Of a stretch of DNA of 64,000 nucleotides, positions 53,398-62,159 are shown one piece after another. Position numbers and translations under genes: made by a program. This DNA comes from Paraburkholderia ginsengisoli NBRC 100965 (GTDB taxonomy: Bacteria; Pseudomonadota; Gammaproteobacteria; Burkholderiales; Burkholderiaceae). The notes beneath the pieces were generated by a model. It was not told where the DNA came from and made no database searches. It was given only the letters and a program-made list of their open reading frames with translations. The stretch spans positions 269,602-333,601 of the forward strand of contig NZ_BBJF01000011.1 in the NCBI RefSeq assembly GCF_000739735.1. Reading direction: 5' to 3'. How positions within the stretch are numbered: position 1 is the stretch's first letter; each line of letters starts with the position of its first letter.

Positions 53398-54303
53398 TCA
53401 GCTCGCGCGGACCGCCTGCGCCGGTTCACGGCGCGCACGGCGATACGACCACACCAGCATGCCGATCCCGACGAGGATCATCGGCAGCGACAGCCATTGA
53501 CCCATCGACAGGCCCATCGCAAGCAGCCCGAGGAAATCGTCCGGCTCACGCGCGAACTCGACCGTGAAGCGCGCGAGACCGTAGCCGATCAGGAACACCG
53601 CCGAAATCGCGCCGAGCGGCTTCGGTTTGCGCGCGAAGAAGAACAGCACGAAGAACAGCGCGACGCCTTCGAGCGCGATCTCATACAGCTCCGACGGATG
53701 GCGCGGCAGCATGTGATATTGCGCGAACACGTCGTTCAGATGCCATTGCGCGGCCAGTTGCGGATGCGCGGCGAGCCATGCGGCGTCGTCGGGGGCGGCG
53801 CCGGGAAACAGCATCGCCCACGGCGCGGACGGATCGGTCACGCGGCCCCACAACTCGCCGTTGATGAAATTGCCGAGCCGCCCCGCCGCGAGCCCGGTAG
53901 GCACCATCGGCGCGACGAAGTCGGTGACCTGCAACCACGAGCGTTTGCGCTGATACGCGAACAGCACCATCGCCAGCGTCACGCCGAGGAAGCCGCCGTG
54001 AAACGACATACCGCCCTCCCACACCTTGAAGATGTCGAGCGGATGCGCGAAATAAAAGCTCGCCTTGTAGAACAGCACGTAGCCGAGCCGGCCGCCGACG
54101 ATCGTCCCTAGCACGCCGTAGAACAGCATGTCGTCGATATCCTTGACGGTCCAGCCTTGCGCGGCAACGAACGGCAAACGCAGCCGCAGCCGGCCGACGA
54201 CGATCGCCGCGACGAACGCGACGAGGTACATCAGTCCATACCAGCGCACTGCGAGCGGCCCCAGATGAATGGCTACGGGGTCGAAATTCGGATGAATGAG
54301 CAT
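53398..54303 (-). CDS. lgt: Prolipoprotein diacylglyceryl transferase
   Basis: 301 aa inner-membrane enzyme that adds diacylglycerol from phosphatidylglycerol to the lipobox cysteine. It has seven membrane segments. The signature GRLGNFINGELWGRVTD contains the essential Arg/Asn/Glu. The early WYGLMYLVAFVAAIVVGRLR and HGGFLGVTLAMV hold other catalytic residues, and RHPSELYEIALEGV is typical. The lipoproteins elsewhere in the window are its likely substrates. Single gene, converging on the SIMPL gene. Confidence 0.97.
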   Translation of the reverse strand: MLIHPNFDPVAIHLGPLAVRWYGLMYLVAFVAAIVVGRLRLRLPFVAAQGWTVKDIDDMLFYGVLGTIVGGRLGYVLFYKASFYFAHPLDIFKVWEGGMSFHGGFLGVTLAMVLFAYQRKRSWLQVTDFVAPMVPTGLAAGRLGNFINGELWGRVTDPSAPWAMLFPGAAPDDAAWLAAHPQLAAQWHLNDVFAQYHMLPRHPSELYEIALEGVALFFVLFFFARKPKPLGAISAVFLIGYGLARFTVEFAREPDDFLGLLAMGLSMGQWLSLPMILVGIGMLVWSYRRARREPAQAVRAS

Positions 54304-54455
54304 CGTGTTGTTATGGGCAGTTCAGGTTCAGAAGCGGGGTTGGTGTAATCGGTTTGCGGGGGCGGCCGGCGGTTTGCGCACCTTCGCGCACTACGCTCAC
54401 ACCGTCGGCGCATGCGTTGGACGGTACAAGCCGCGATGCGTTCGCGGCGCCGCCG

Positions 54456-55442
54456 CTAGACAGGCGACGCGCCGGACTGCGCGTCGACGCTGGCGGCGTG
54501 AGCCCGCACGATGTCGATGAAACCGGCCAGCACCGGACTCACCTCGTCCGTACGCCACACCAGTCCGGTCTCGATCGCGGGCACCGACTCGGACAGCGGC
54601 CGGTACACGACGCCCGTGCGGCGCAGATTACGCAACGATTGCGGCACCAGCGCGACGCCCATGCCGGCCGACACCAGGCTCACGATCGTCTGCATCTGGA
54701 TCGCTTCCTGGCCGAGCCGCGGTGCGAAGCCCGCCACGCCGTAGCAATCCATAATGATGTCATAAAAGCCTGGCGCCAGACGTCTGGGGAAGATCACGAG
54801 TGGCGTGTCGGCGACCTCGCGCAGGCTGATCGGCGTGTCGAGCCACTCGGCGCGCGGGTCGGTGGCCGACCCGGCGGCGCTGCTCACCCGCCCGGCCATG
54901 TCCGTCGACATCGCGATCACCAGCGGCTCGCGCGCGATCGGCAGCCACGACAGCTGCGCGGCGTGGCGCGTCGGCAGCGGCGCGATCACGAGGCCGGCAT
55001 CGATGCGCCCGGCCGCCAGTTCGTCCAGTTGCACGTCGCTCGTGGCCTCGGTCAATTCGAGCCGCACTCGCGGATAACGCGCGCCGAAATCGCGCAGCAG
55101 CGGCGGCAACAAGCCGTAGTCGGCGGTCGAAACGAACGCCAGCGACAACACCCCCGTCTCGCCGCGCGCGAGGCTCTGCGCGAGCGGCCGCAAGCCCTCG
55201 GCGCTCGCCAGCAGGCGCCGCACCTCGGGCAGCAGATCGGCGCCCACGGACGTGAGCTCGACCGACCGCTTGGTGCGCGCGAACAGCTCGACGCCGAGCG
55301 TCTCTTCGAGCGCGCGGATCGCTTGCGACAAAGGCGGCTGCGTCATCGACAGGCGCGCGGCCGCGCGCCCGAAGTGCTTCTCTTCGGCGACGGTGACGAA
55401 ATAGCGCAACTGGCGGAGATCGGGAACGGCAGACTGCATCAT
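54456..55442 (-). CDS. LysR-family regulator divergent from ilvD
   Basis: 328 aa. N-terminal winged helix RQLRYFVTVAEEKHFGRAAA then RLSMTQPPLSQAIRALEETL; effector domain with SLAFVSTADYGLLPPLL and TIVSLVSAGMGVALVPQSLR. The PPLSQ and RAAARL patterns put it near the BenM/CatM/CbbR-like group. It lies head to head with ilvD across 242 bases, the classic LysR layout, so ilvD is a possible target along with its own promoter. The shared region has an AT-rich core (AAATAATATATTGG at 55471-55484). The effector is not known. Confidence 0.93.
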   Translation of the reverse strand: MMQSAVPDLRQLRYFVTVAEEKHFGRAAARLSMTQPPLSQAIRALEETLGVELFARTKRSVELTSVGADLLPEVRRLLASAEGLRPLAQSLARGETGVLSLAFVSTADYGLLPPLLRDFGARYPRVRLELTEATSDVQLDELAAGRIDAGLVIAPLPTRHAAQLSWLPIAREPLVIAMSTDMAGRVSSAAGSATDPRAEWLDTPISLREVADTPLVIFPRRLAPGFYDIIMDCYGVAGFAPRLGQEAIQMQTIVSLVSAGMGVALVPQSLRNLRRTGVVYRPLSESVPAIETGLVWRTDEVSPVLAGFIDIVRAHAASVDAQSGASPV

Positions 55443-55684
55443 TGATACATTTTACGACCTAATCAAGCGCAAATAATATATTGGACACGCAGTTTGCAAA
55501 ACCGCATCCTTGCTCGACGCCGCGAACTACACTGAACTGACGCACCGGCAGGATGCCGCCCAACGCCTCGGCGTTGCCGCCGCAGCCGCTGAAGACGGCG
55601 CCAGCGCAGTGAGCACCACCCACCCGGCTATTCCCGGCAACCCCGCGCGGCGCGGCTCAAAACAAAACAGATTGGAGATTCCCC

Positions 55685-57358
55685 ATGGCATACAACCGTC
55701 GTTCGAAGAACATCACGCAAGGCGTGGCGCGCTCGCCGAACCGCTCGATGTACTACGCGCTCGGCTACGAGAAAGACGATTTCGACAAGCCGATGATCGG
55801 CATCGCCAACGGCCACTCGACCATCACGCCATGCAACGCCGGCCTGCAGCGTCTGGCCGACGCGGCGGTCGTCGCGGTCAAGCGCGCCGACGCGAATCCG
55901 CAGATCTTCGGCACGCCGACGATCTCGGACGGCATGTCGATGGGCACCGAAGGCATGAAGTACTCGCTCGTGTCGCGCGAAGTCATCGCCGACTGCATCG
56001 AGACCTGCGTGCAGGGCCAATGGATGGACGGCGTGGTCGTGATCGGCGGCTGCGACAAGAACATGCCGGGCGGCATGATCGGCCTCGCGCGGATGAACGT
56101 GCCGGGCATCTACGTGTACGGCGGCACGATCCGCCCGGGCAACTGGAAGGGCACGGACCTGACCATCGTGTCGTCGTTCGAAGCGGTCGGCGAATTCACG
56201 GCGGGCCGGATGTCGCAGGAAGATTTCGAAGGGATCGAAAAGAATGCGTGCCCGTCCACGGGTTCGTGCGGCGGCATGTACACCGCCAACACGATGAGCT
56301 CGTCGTTCGAGGCGCTCGGCATGTCGCTGCTGTATTCATCGACGATGGCCAATCCGGACCAGGAAAAGGTCGACTCGGCGGCCGAGTCCGCGCGCGTGCT
56401 GGTCGAAGCGGTCAAGAAGGACCTGAAGCCGCGCGACATCATCACGAAGAAGTCGATCGAAAACGCCGTCGCGCTGATCATGGCAACCGGCGGCTCGACC
56501 AATGCCGTGCTGCACTATCTGGCGATCGCGCACGCGGCCGAAGTGGAATGGTCGATCGAGGACTTCGAGCGCATGCGCAAGAAAGTGCCGGTGATCTGCA
56601 ATCTGAAGCCGTCGGGCCAGTACGTGGCCACCGATCTGCACAAGGCCGGCGGCATCCCGCAAGTGATGAAGATCCTGCTCGACGCCGGTCTGCTGCACGG
56701 CGACTGCATCACGATCACCGGCAGGACGCTGGCCGAGGAACTGAAGGACGTACCGTCCAAACCGCGCGCCGATCAGCAGGTGATCTTTCCGATCGAGAAG
56801 GCGCTGTACAAGGAAGGCCACCTCGCGATCCTGAAGGGCAACCTGGCCGTCGACGGTGCGGTCGCCAAGATCACCGGCCTGAAGAACCCGGTCATCACCG
56901 GCCCCGCGCGCGTGTTCGACGACGAACAAAGCGCGCTGGAAGCGATTCTGGCCGACAGGATTGTCGCCGGCGACGTGGTCGTGTTGCGCTACCTTGGCCC
57001 GAAGGGCGGCCCCGGGATGCCGGAGATGCTTGCGCCGACTTCGGCGATCATCGGCAAGGGTCTCGGCGAAAGCGTCGGCCTCATCACCGATGGCCGCTTC
57101 TCGGGCGGCACGTGGGGCATGGTGGTCGGCCACGTCGCGCCGGAAGCGTTCGTGGGCGGCACGATCGGGCTCGTGCAGGAAGGCGACTCGATCACGATCG
57201 ACGCGCACAAGCTGCTGCTGCAACTGAACGTCGACGACGCCGAATTGCAGCGCCGCCGCGACGCATGGCAACAACCGAAGCCGCGTTATACGCGCGGCGT
57301 GCTGGCGAAGTATTTTGCGCTGGCGCTGCCGGCGAACAAGGGTGCGGTGACCGGCTGA
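55685..57358 (+). CDS. ilvD: Dihydroxy-acid dehydratase
   Basis: 557 aa; dehydrates the dihydroxy-acids of valine, isoleucine, leucine and pantothenate synthesis. The Fe-S cluster cysteines are in TPCNAGLQRL, IGGCDKNMPGG and NACPSTGSCGGMYTANTMSS. The C-terminal TDGRFSGGTWGMVVGHVAPE binds substrate and Mg. At 557 residues it is of the shorter class, which usually carries a 2Fe-2S cluster. GGAG lies nine bases before ATG 55685. A strong terminator is at 57467-57501. Confidence 0.97.
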   Translation: MAYNRRSKNITQGVARSPNRSMYYALGYEKDDFDKPMIGIANGHSTITPCNAGLQRLADAAVVAVKRADANPQIFGTPTISDGMSMGTEGMKYSLVSREVIADCIETCVQGQWMDGVVVIGGCDKNMPGGMIGLARMNVPGIYVYGGTIRPGNWKGTDLTIVSSFEAVGEFTAGRMSQEDFEGIEKNACPSTGSCGGMYTANTMSSSFEALGMSLLYSSTMANPDQEKVDSAAESARVLVEAVKKDLKPRDIITKKSIENAVALIMATGGSTNAVLHYLAIAHAAEVEWSIEDFERMRKKVPVICNLKPSGQYVATDLHKAGGIPQVMKILLDAGLLHGDCITITGRTLAEELKDVPSKPRADQQVIFPIEKALYKEGHLAILKGNLAVDGAVAKITGLKNPVITGPARVFDDEQSALEAILADRIVAGDVVVLRYLGPKGGPGMPEMLAPTSAIIGKGLGESVGLITDGRFSGGTWGMVVGHVAPEAFVGGTIGLVQEGDSITIDAHKLLLQLNVDDAELQRRRDAWQQPKPRYTRGVLAKYFALALPANKGAVTG

Positions 57359-57466
57359 CGCGCGGCGCAGTGCATGGGCGCACGCACATAAATCCGTTTT
57401 CAGGGGACGGCCGGGATCGCACTCGCCAGCGGCAAATTGCCTGACAGCGCTACGTCAAAGCGTCAA

Positions 57467-57501
57467 GGGGCGCACGGGAAACCGTGCGCCCCTTTCCTTT
57501 T
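57467..57501 (+). terminator. Terminator of ilvD
   Basis: Stem GGGGCGCACGG / CCGTGCGCCCC with a short GAAA loop, followed by TTTCCTTTT. The last T is also the first base of a TATAAT. Confidence 0.85.
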
Positions 57502-57506
57502 ATAAT
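57501..57506 (+). promoter_or_regulatory. -10 box candidate for the cytochrome c gene
   Basis: An exact TATAAT lies 43 bases before the cytochrome ATG and directly after the ilvD terminator. The matching -35 would fall inside the terminator hairpin and does not resemble consensus. Confidence 0.45.
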
Positions 57507-57548
57507 GCTCGCACCACGAGTCGGGCACCTGCACCGACGGAGACCACA

Positions 57549-57890
57549 ATGAAATCAATGTCGTATGCAGCGGTCGCAGCAGCCGTCATGCTTGGCGCCA
57601 TATCGAGCGCCAGCAGTCCGGCTGCGCACGCCGAGGCCGCCGCCGGTCTCGCGTTGGCCCAGCAGCAGAACTGCATGAGTTGCCATTCGGTCACGCGTTC
57701 CTTCATGGGACCCGCGCTGCACGAAGTCGCGGCGAAATATGCCGGACGCGAAGACGCCGCCATTTATCTGAAGCACAAGATTCTGGATGGCAGCACGGGC
57801 GTGTGGGGGCCGGTGCCGATGCCCGCGAATACCCAGCTCACACCCGATCAGGCGGCCACGCTGGCGGCCTGGGTGCTGACGCTCAAATGA
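57549..57890 (+). CDS. Periplasmic class I cytochrome c (c551/c552-like)
   Basis: 113 aa. Signal peptide (YAAVAAAVMLGAISSASSP, AAHA), then a single haem-binding CMSCH near residue 42-46 and the distal methionine in PVPMPANTQLTP. The end is the C-terminal helix AATLAAWVLTLK. This matches small soluble electron carriers of the c551 group. GGAG stands before ATG 57549. Its redox partner cannot be told from the neighbours. Confidence 0.93.
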   Translation: MKSMSYAAVAAAVMLGAISSASSPAAHAEAAAGLALAQQQNCMSCHSVTRSFMGPALHEVAAKYAGREDAAIYLKHKILDGSTGVWGPVPMPANTQLTPDQAATLAAWVLTLK

Positions 57891-57979
57891 AAACGGGCGC
57901 CTCGCTGAAGGCGCCCGCCACGAGCGTCCATCTGGACGCCGCCTTACACGTTTAACCGACGACGATCAGGCGCGTGCCC

Positions 57980-58798
57980 TCAGCCGTGGCCCGCGCGCCG
58001 CGCGATCTCTTCTTCCACCGCTTCGCGCACCCAGCCGGTCATTTCGGTTTCGAGCGTCAACGCCACTTCGCGCGTGATCTGGCTCACGAGCAACGTGCTG
58101 TGCTCCTGCAACGCATCGCGGCAACGCGCTTCGATGATGCCGCGTCCGTCGCCCGTCAGGAAACCCGCGAAGCGTCCGCGCAGACGTTCGGCGATGGCAT
58201 CGGCGTCGAGAGCCGGCTGCGACGGCACGGCGGTCGCCGTTTCATGAGCGACGGGAGCGACGTCAGGCGGCACGATCGTGCCCGCTTCGAGCGGCGCGGC
58301 CGGTTCGGTGCGATCGAACACGCCCGGCGATACGTGCGCGTGCTCGTCTTGCGCATGGCGCGCTTCGCCGCCATGATGCAGCCGCGAGCGCTTCTTCAGA
58401 GGGGCGTGCTCTACCGCATGCAGCAGCGCAGGCTCTGCCGGATGCGCAGCTTGAGAGGCGGAAGTCAAAGGTTCAGGCGCAACAGCGGGTTCGTGCGCAG
58501 TTGCGGGCTCCGTGGCATGCGCTGGCTCAGGGACAAGAACCGGCTCCGGCGAGCGCATCTGCTCGGGCGCCAACACCGGCTGCGGCGCCAGTACAGGCTC
58601 CTGCGCCAAGCGGGGTTCGTCCACCTGCGCCGGTTGTTGCGGCGCGAGCAGGGGCTCCGCCTTGAAACTGGGCTCCCTCGGCAGCTCGGGTTCGAGCGAC
58701 GCCGGCTGGGCCCCCGCCCCTTCGCGTGTCTGGGCGGCGCGGCCCGGCACGAGAACCTCGTGCAGAACCGGAATCGAATTATCGTTGGGATCGGACAC
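57980..58798 (-). CDS. DUF2486 family protein
   Basis: 272 aa of unknown function. The N-terminus VSDPNDNSIPVLHEVLVPGR is a short conserved motif. The middle 150 residues are a proline/glutamate/alanine low-complexity region with degenerate repeats of the form EPVLAP. The C-terminal 75 residues are helical (DADAIAERLRGRFAGFLTGD; SQITREVALTLETEMTGWVR). No signal or membrane segment. The pattern fits DUF2486 proteins of Burkholderiales, which are found beside holC. I choose GTG 58798, which has GGAGA six bases before it, over GTG 58804. Confidence 0.8.
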   Translation of the reverse strand: MSDPNDNSIPVLHEVLVPGRAAQTREGAGAQPASLEPELPREPSFKAEPLLAPQQPAQVDEPRLAQEPVLAPQPVLAPEQMRSPEPVLVPEPAHATEPATAHEPAVAPEPLTSASQAAHPAEPALLHAVEHAPLKKRSRLHHGGEARHAQDEHAHVSPGVFDRTEPAAPLEAGTIVPPDVAPVAHETATAVPSQPALDADAIAERLRGRFAGFLTGDGRGIIEARCRDALQEHSTLLVSQITREVALTLETEMTGWVREAVEEEIARRAGHG

Positions 58799-58913
58799 GT
58801 GCACTCTCCGTGTTTGAGTCGAAGCCGAAGCAGGCCGCCCGCTCGCCGCATCCGTCGGTTGTGCGCCGCGGACACGACGAATACAACACGACACGACGCG
58901 GGCGGAATAAAGC

Positions 58914-59330
58914 CTAGCTGCCTTGCTTGTAGTTGTTCAAAGCATAGCCGCGATCGCGATAGAAGCGATAACGCTCGCGGCCCGCAATGAGCTCGTCCTG
59001 TGCGTTACCGACCACTTCCAGCAATCTTTCGAAGCGCGCGAATTGCGCCGGCACCGTCGCGCCGAGATTGAGCAGCACCTGATGATGCGGCACGTCGTCG
59101 AGCGTCGTGGCCAGCACGATCGGCGTTTGGGCGGCGAGCGGCGTGCCCGCCATGCAGTGCGGCACGAAGTCGAGCGGTGAGAAGGTCCACAGCTGCTCGT
59201 CGAAGGCCCGCAGGCGCGCGGGCTCGGCCAGCACGATGGTCGGCTGGCCCGCCTGATACGCCTTGCGGATCAGGCGGCACGCATACAGCAGCGAGTCGCC
59301 GACGTTCGAGTGAAAATCGATTCTCGTCAT
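58914..59330 (-). CDS. holC: DNA polymerase III subunit chi
   Basis: 138 aa. TRIDFHSNVGDSLLYACRLI and RKAYQAGQPTIVLAEPARLR, then LWTFSPLDFVPHCMAG and VLLNLGATVPAQFARFERLL are the family pattern; the last part ends with YRFYRDRGYALNNYKQ. Chi links the clamp loader (through psi) with SSB. It sits between pepA and the DUF2486 gene, the usual pepA-holC order. Confidence 0.94.
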   Translation of the reverse strand: MTRIDFHSNVGDSLLYACRLIRKAYQAGQPTIVLAEPARLRAFDEQLWTFSPLDFVPHCMAGTPLAAQTPIVLATTLDDVPHHQVLLNLGATVPAQFARFERLLEVVGNAQDELIAGRERYRFYRDRGYALNNYKQGS

Positions 59331-59394
59331 CGGCGGCTCTTCCCTTCTTCTGCCATTGCGTTCGTTACTGCGCCCGCAGGCTTACTGCAATGCG

Positions 59395-60921
59395 TCATTG
59401 TGCGGCGCGACCGTCCGCGGCCCGGTCGATCAAAAACTGCGCGAGCAACGGCACCGGACGGCCGGTGGCGCCCTTCGCCGCGCCGCTCTTCCACGCGGTG
59501 CCGGCAATGTCCAGATGCGCCCAGGGATAAGCGTCGGTGAAGCGCGACAGGAAGCACGCCGCCGTGACGCTGCCCGCCGGCCGGCCGCCGATGTTCGCGA
59601 TATCCGCGAAATTTGACTTCAGCTGGTCCTGATACTCGTCGTCGAGCGGCAGACGCCAGGCCGGGTCGGATGCTTCGCGCGATGCGTCCAGCAATTCGCC
59701 CGCGAGCGCGTCGTCTTTCGAGAACAGGCCGCTGTTGTGATGGCCCAAAGCGATGATGCACGCGCCCGTGAGCGTGGCGATGTCGATCACCGCGGCCGGC
59801 TTGAAGCGCTCCGCATAAGTGAGTGCGTCGCACAGGATCAGGCGACCTTCGGCGTCCGTGTTCAGCACTTCGATCGTCAGCCCCTTCATGCTGGTGACGA
59901 TGTCGCCCGGCTTGGTCGCGGTGGCCGACGGCATGTTCTCGACCGCCGGAATGATGCCGACCACGTTGATCTTCAGGCCCATTTCGGCGACCGTGCGCAA
60001 CGTGCCCAGCACCGAGCCGGCGCCGCACATGTCGTACTTCATCTCGTCCATGCCTTCGCCCGGCTTCAGCGAAATGCCGCCAGTGTCGAACGTGACGCCC
60101 TTGCCAACCAGCACCACCGGCGCGGCCTTCGCGGCGCCGCCCTGGTACTGCAGCACGATGAACTGCGCCGGTTCGACCGAGCCCGCCGTGACCGACAGGA
60201 ACGAGCCCATCTTCAGCGCCTCGCACTGCTTTTCGCCGAGCACTTCGACCTTCAGCTTCCAGTCTTTCGCGAGCTTCTTCGCGGTGTTCGCGAGGTAGGT
60301 CGGCGTGCAGACGTTGCTCGGCAGGTTGCCGAGGTCGCGCGTGAGGTCCATGCCGTTGGCGAGCGCGGCGCCCTGCTTGGCGGCCAGCTTGGCGGCCTTC
60401 TCGTCGCCGGTGTTCACGCTGAAGACGATGCGCTTCAATGCGCGCGCCGAGTTGTCCGGCTTACTCTTCATCTGCGTGAACTTGTAGGTCAGCTCGCGCA
60501 GCGCGAGGATCGCGGCGCGCACGCCCCAATCGGTGGTGCGTTCGAGCACCGGCAACTGGGCGAGCGTGAAGGTGACCTGGACGATCTTGGTGGGCAGCAA
60601 CGCGCGCCACGCGGCCCGCACGGCGTCGCCGTAGGCTTTCTGGCTGAAGGCATCCTGCTTGCCGAGGCCGACCAGCAGCACGCGCGACGCGCCGATGCCC
60701 GATACTTCGTGCAGGAACAGCGTGGTGCCGGCCTTGCCGTCCATGTCGCCCGCCTTGATGATGCGGGTCAACAGGCCGCGAGTGGCCTCGTCGATCTCAA
60801 GCGCCGCGCCCGAGAGCGTTTGCGACTCGAACACACCGATTACGATGCAATCGGATTTCCCGGTCAGGAAACCGTTTGACGAGCCTTTGGTCCAATCACA
60901 GGCTTTTATGCTAAAGTCCAT
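59395..60921 (-). CDS. pepA: Leucyl aminopeptidase (PepA)
   Basis: 508 aa, family M17. The metal-binding and catalytic part has GKGVTFDTGGISLKPGEGMD then EMKYDMCGAG, and the signature NTDAEGRLILCDALTYAE. The N-terminal domain is the usual macro-like module, which in E. coli PepA also binds DNA at XerCD sites (cer). The frame stays open to 61056, but alignment and GAGGA nine bases upstream support ATG 60921. Divergent from lptF across 137 bases. Confidence 0.97.
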   Translation of the reverse strand: MDFSIKACDWTKGSSNGFLTGKSDCIVIGVFESQTLSGAALEIDEATRGLLTRIIKAGDMDGKAGTTLFLHEVSGIGASRVLLVGLGKQDAFSQKAYGDAVRAAWRALLPTKIVQVTFTLAQLPVLERTTDWGVRAAILALRELTYKFTQMKSKPDNSARALKRIVFSVNTGDEKAAKLAAKQGAALANGMDLTRDLGNLPSNVCTPTYLANTAKKLAKDWKLKVEVLGEKQCEALKMGSFLSVTAGSVEPAQFIVLQYQGGAAKAAPVVLVGKGVTFDTGGISLKPGEGMDEMKYDMCGAGSVLGTLRTVAEMGLKINVVGIIPAVENMPSATATKPGDIVTSMKGLTIEVLNTDAEGRLILCDALTYAERFKPAAVIDIATLTGACIIALGHHNSGLFSKDDALAGELLDASREASDPAWRLPLDDEYQDQLKSNFADIANIGGRPAGSVTAACFLSRFTDAYPWAHLDIAGTAWKSGAAKGATGRPVPLLAQFLIDRAADGRAAQ

Positions 60922-61058
60922 CGCGCTTGTCCTCGGATAAAATCTGGGCTTAGGATGAAAGCCGCAATTATCCGCTATTTTTCCCGCGGCGGCTGCACCG
61001 GAGGCGTGACGGGAAGCAACCCGCGCGTCACTGAGAGCGCCCCCTCTCGTCATCAATA

Positions 61059-62156
61059 ATGATCTTCGAACGCTCCCTCCAGCGCGAACTCGCGTATACG
61101 GCTGGTGCCGTGTTCATGGTTCTCCTCACGCTCGTGCTGACGACGATGATGATCCGCATCGTCGGCTTCGCGGCCCAGGGCGAGATCGACCCGCGCGACG
61201 TGCTGGTCCTGATCGGCCTCACCGTGATCGGCTATCTGGCGATCATGCTCGTCGCGACCCTGTTCGTGTCGATCCTGTTCGTCCTTACCCGTTGGTACAA
61301 AGACTCCGAGATGGTCGTGTGGCTGTCCTCGGGAGTCAGCCTGACGCAATTCATCAAGCCAATCGGTATTTTTGCCACGCCGATCATCATCCTCATCATG
61401 TTCTTCGTGTTCGTCGGCTGGCCGTGGTCGAACCAGCAGAGCAAGCTGATCCGCGCGCGCTTCCAGCAACGCGACGAGGTCTCGCTGCTCGCGCCGGGGC
61501 AGTTCCGCGAATCGGCTGCGAGCTACCGCGTGTTCTTCATCGAAAAGATGTCGCCCGACCAGGGGCAGGTGGAGAACGTGTTCGTGACCAGCACGGAAGG
61601 CGGCAAGGTCAACGTGGTGGTGTCGAAGTTCGGCCATACCGAAACGCACAAGAACGGCGACCGCTTCGTCGTGCTGGAGAACGGCCGCCGCTATGATGGC
61701 GAGCCGGGCCACCCCGACTTCCGCATCATGGAGTTCGAGCGTTACGGGGTGAAGATCCAGAGCCAGCCGGTCGTCAATACGCCGACCACCACCGGCACGC
61801 CCACGCTCACGCTGCTGCGCAACCCGACCAACGACAACCTCGCCGAATTCGCGTGGCGCGCGGGCCTGCCGCTGATCGCGATCAACCTGATGCTGCTAGC
61901 GATTCCGCTTGCGCATCAGAACCCGCGCCGCAGCCGCACGATCAATCTGGTCATGGCCGTGCTGATCTACCTCACGTATTCGAATCTGCTGAACGTGGTG
62001 CAGTCGTGGATCGAGCAAGGGAAGATGTCGTTCCCGGTCGGGCTCGTGATCCTGCACGTCATCGTGGCGGCGATCGTCGCGTTCATTTTCTGGCTGCGCG
62101 TGCGCAACCGTCCGCTCTTCACGCGGGCGATGTTCAGCCGTTCGCAGGGAGCCTGA
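61059..62156 (+). CDS. lptF: LPS export ABC transporter permease LptF
   Basis: 365 aa. FERSLQRELAYTAGAVFMVL opens the first helix. Two or three N-terminal helices, a periplasmic beta-jellyroll of about 150 residues (KLIRARFQQRDEVSLLAPGQ; VVVSKFGHTETHKNG) and three C-terminal helices (LPLIAINLMLLAIPLAHQNP) fit the family. With LptG and LptB it lifts LPS from the inner membrane to the Lpt bridge. It is three bases from lptG. Confidence 0.96.
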   Translation: MIFERSLQRELAYTAGAVFMVLLTLVLTTMMIRIVGFAAQGEIDPRDVLVLIGLTVIGYLAIMLVATLFVSILFVLTRWYKDSEMVVWLSSGVSLTQFIKPIGIFATPIIILIMFFVFVGWPWSNQQSKLIRARFQQRDEVSLLAPGQFRESAASYRVFFIEKMSPDQGQVENVFVTSTEGGKVNVVVSKFGHTETHKNGDRFVVLENGRRYDGEPGHPDFRIMEFERYGVKIQSQPVVNTPTTTGTPTLTLLRNPTNDNLAEFAWRAGLPLIAINLMLLAIPLAHQNPRRSRTINLVMAVLIYLTYSNLLNVVQSWIEQGKMSFPVGLVILHVIVAAIVAFIFWLRVRNRPLFTRAMFSRSQGA

Positions 62157-62159
62157 CCG

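Noticed and set aside
58430..58720. Repetitive sequence resembling a short repeat array
   Set aside because: The repeats are degenerate proline/glutamate/alanine codons within the DUF2486 gene, not equal-length repeats with unique spacers, so not CRISPR.
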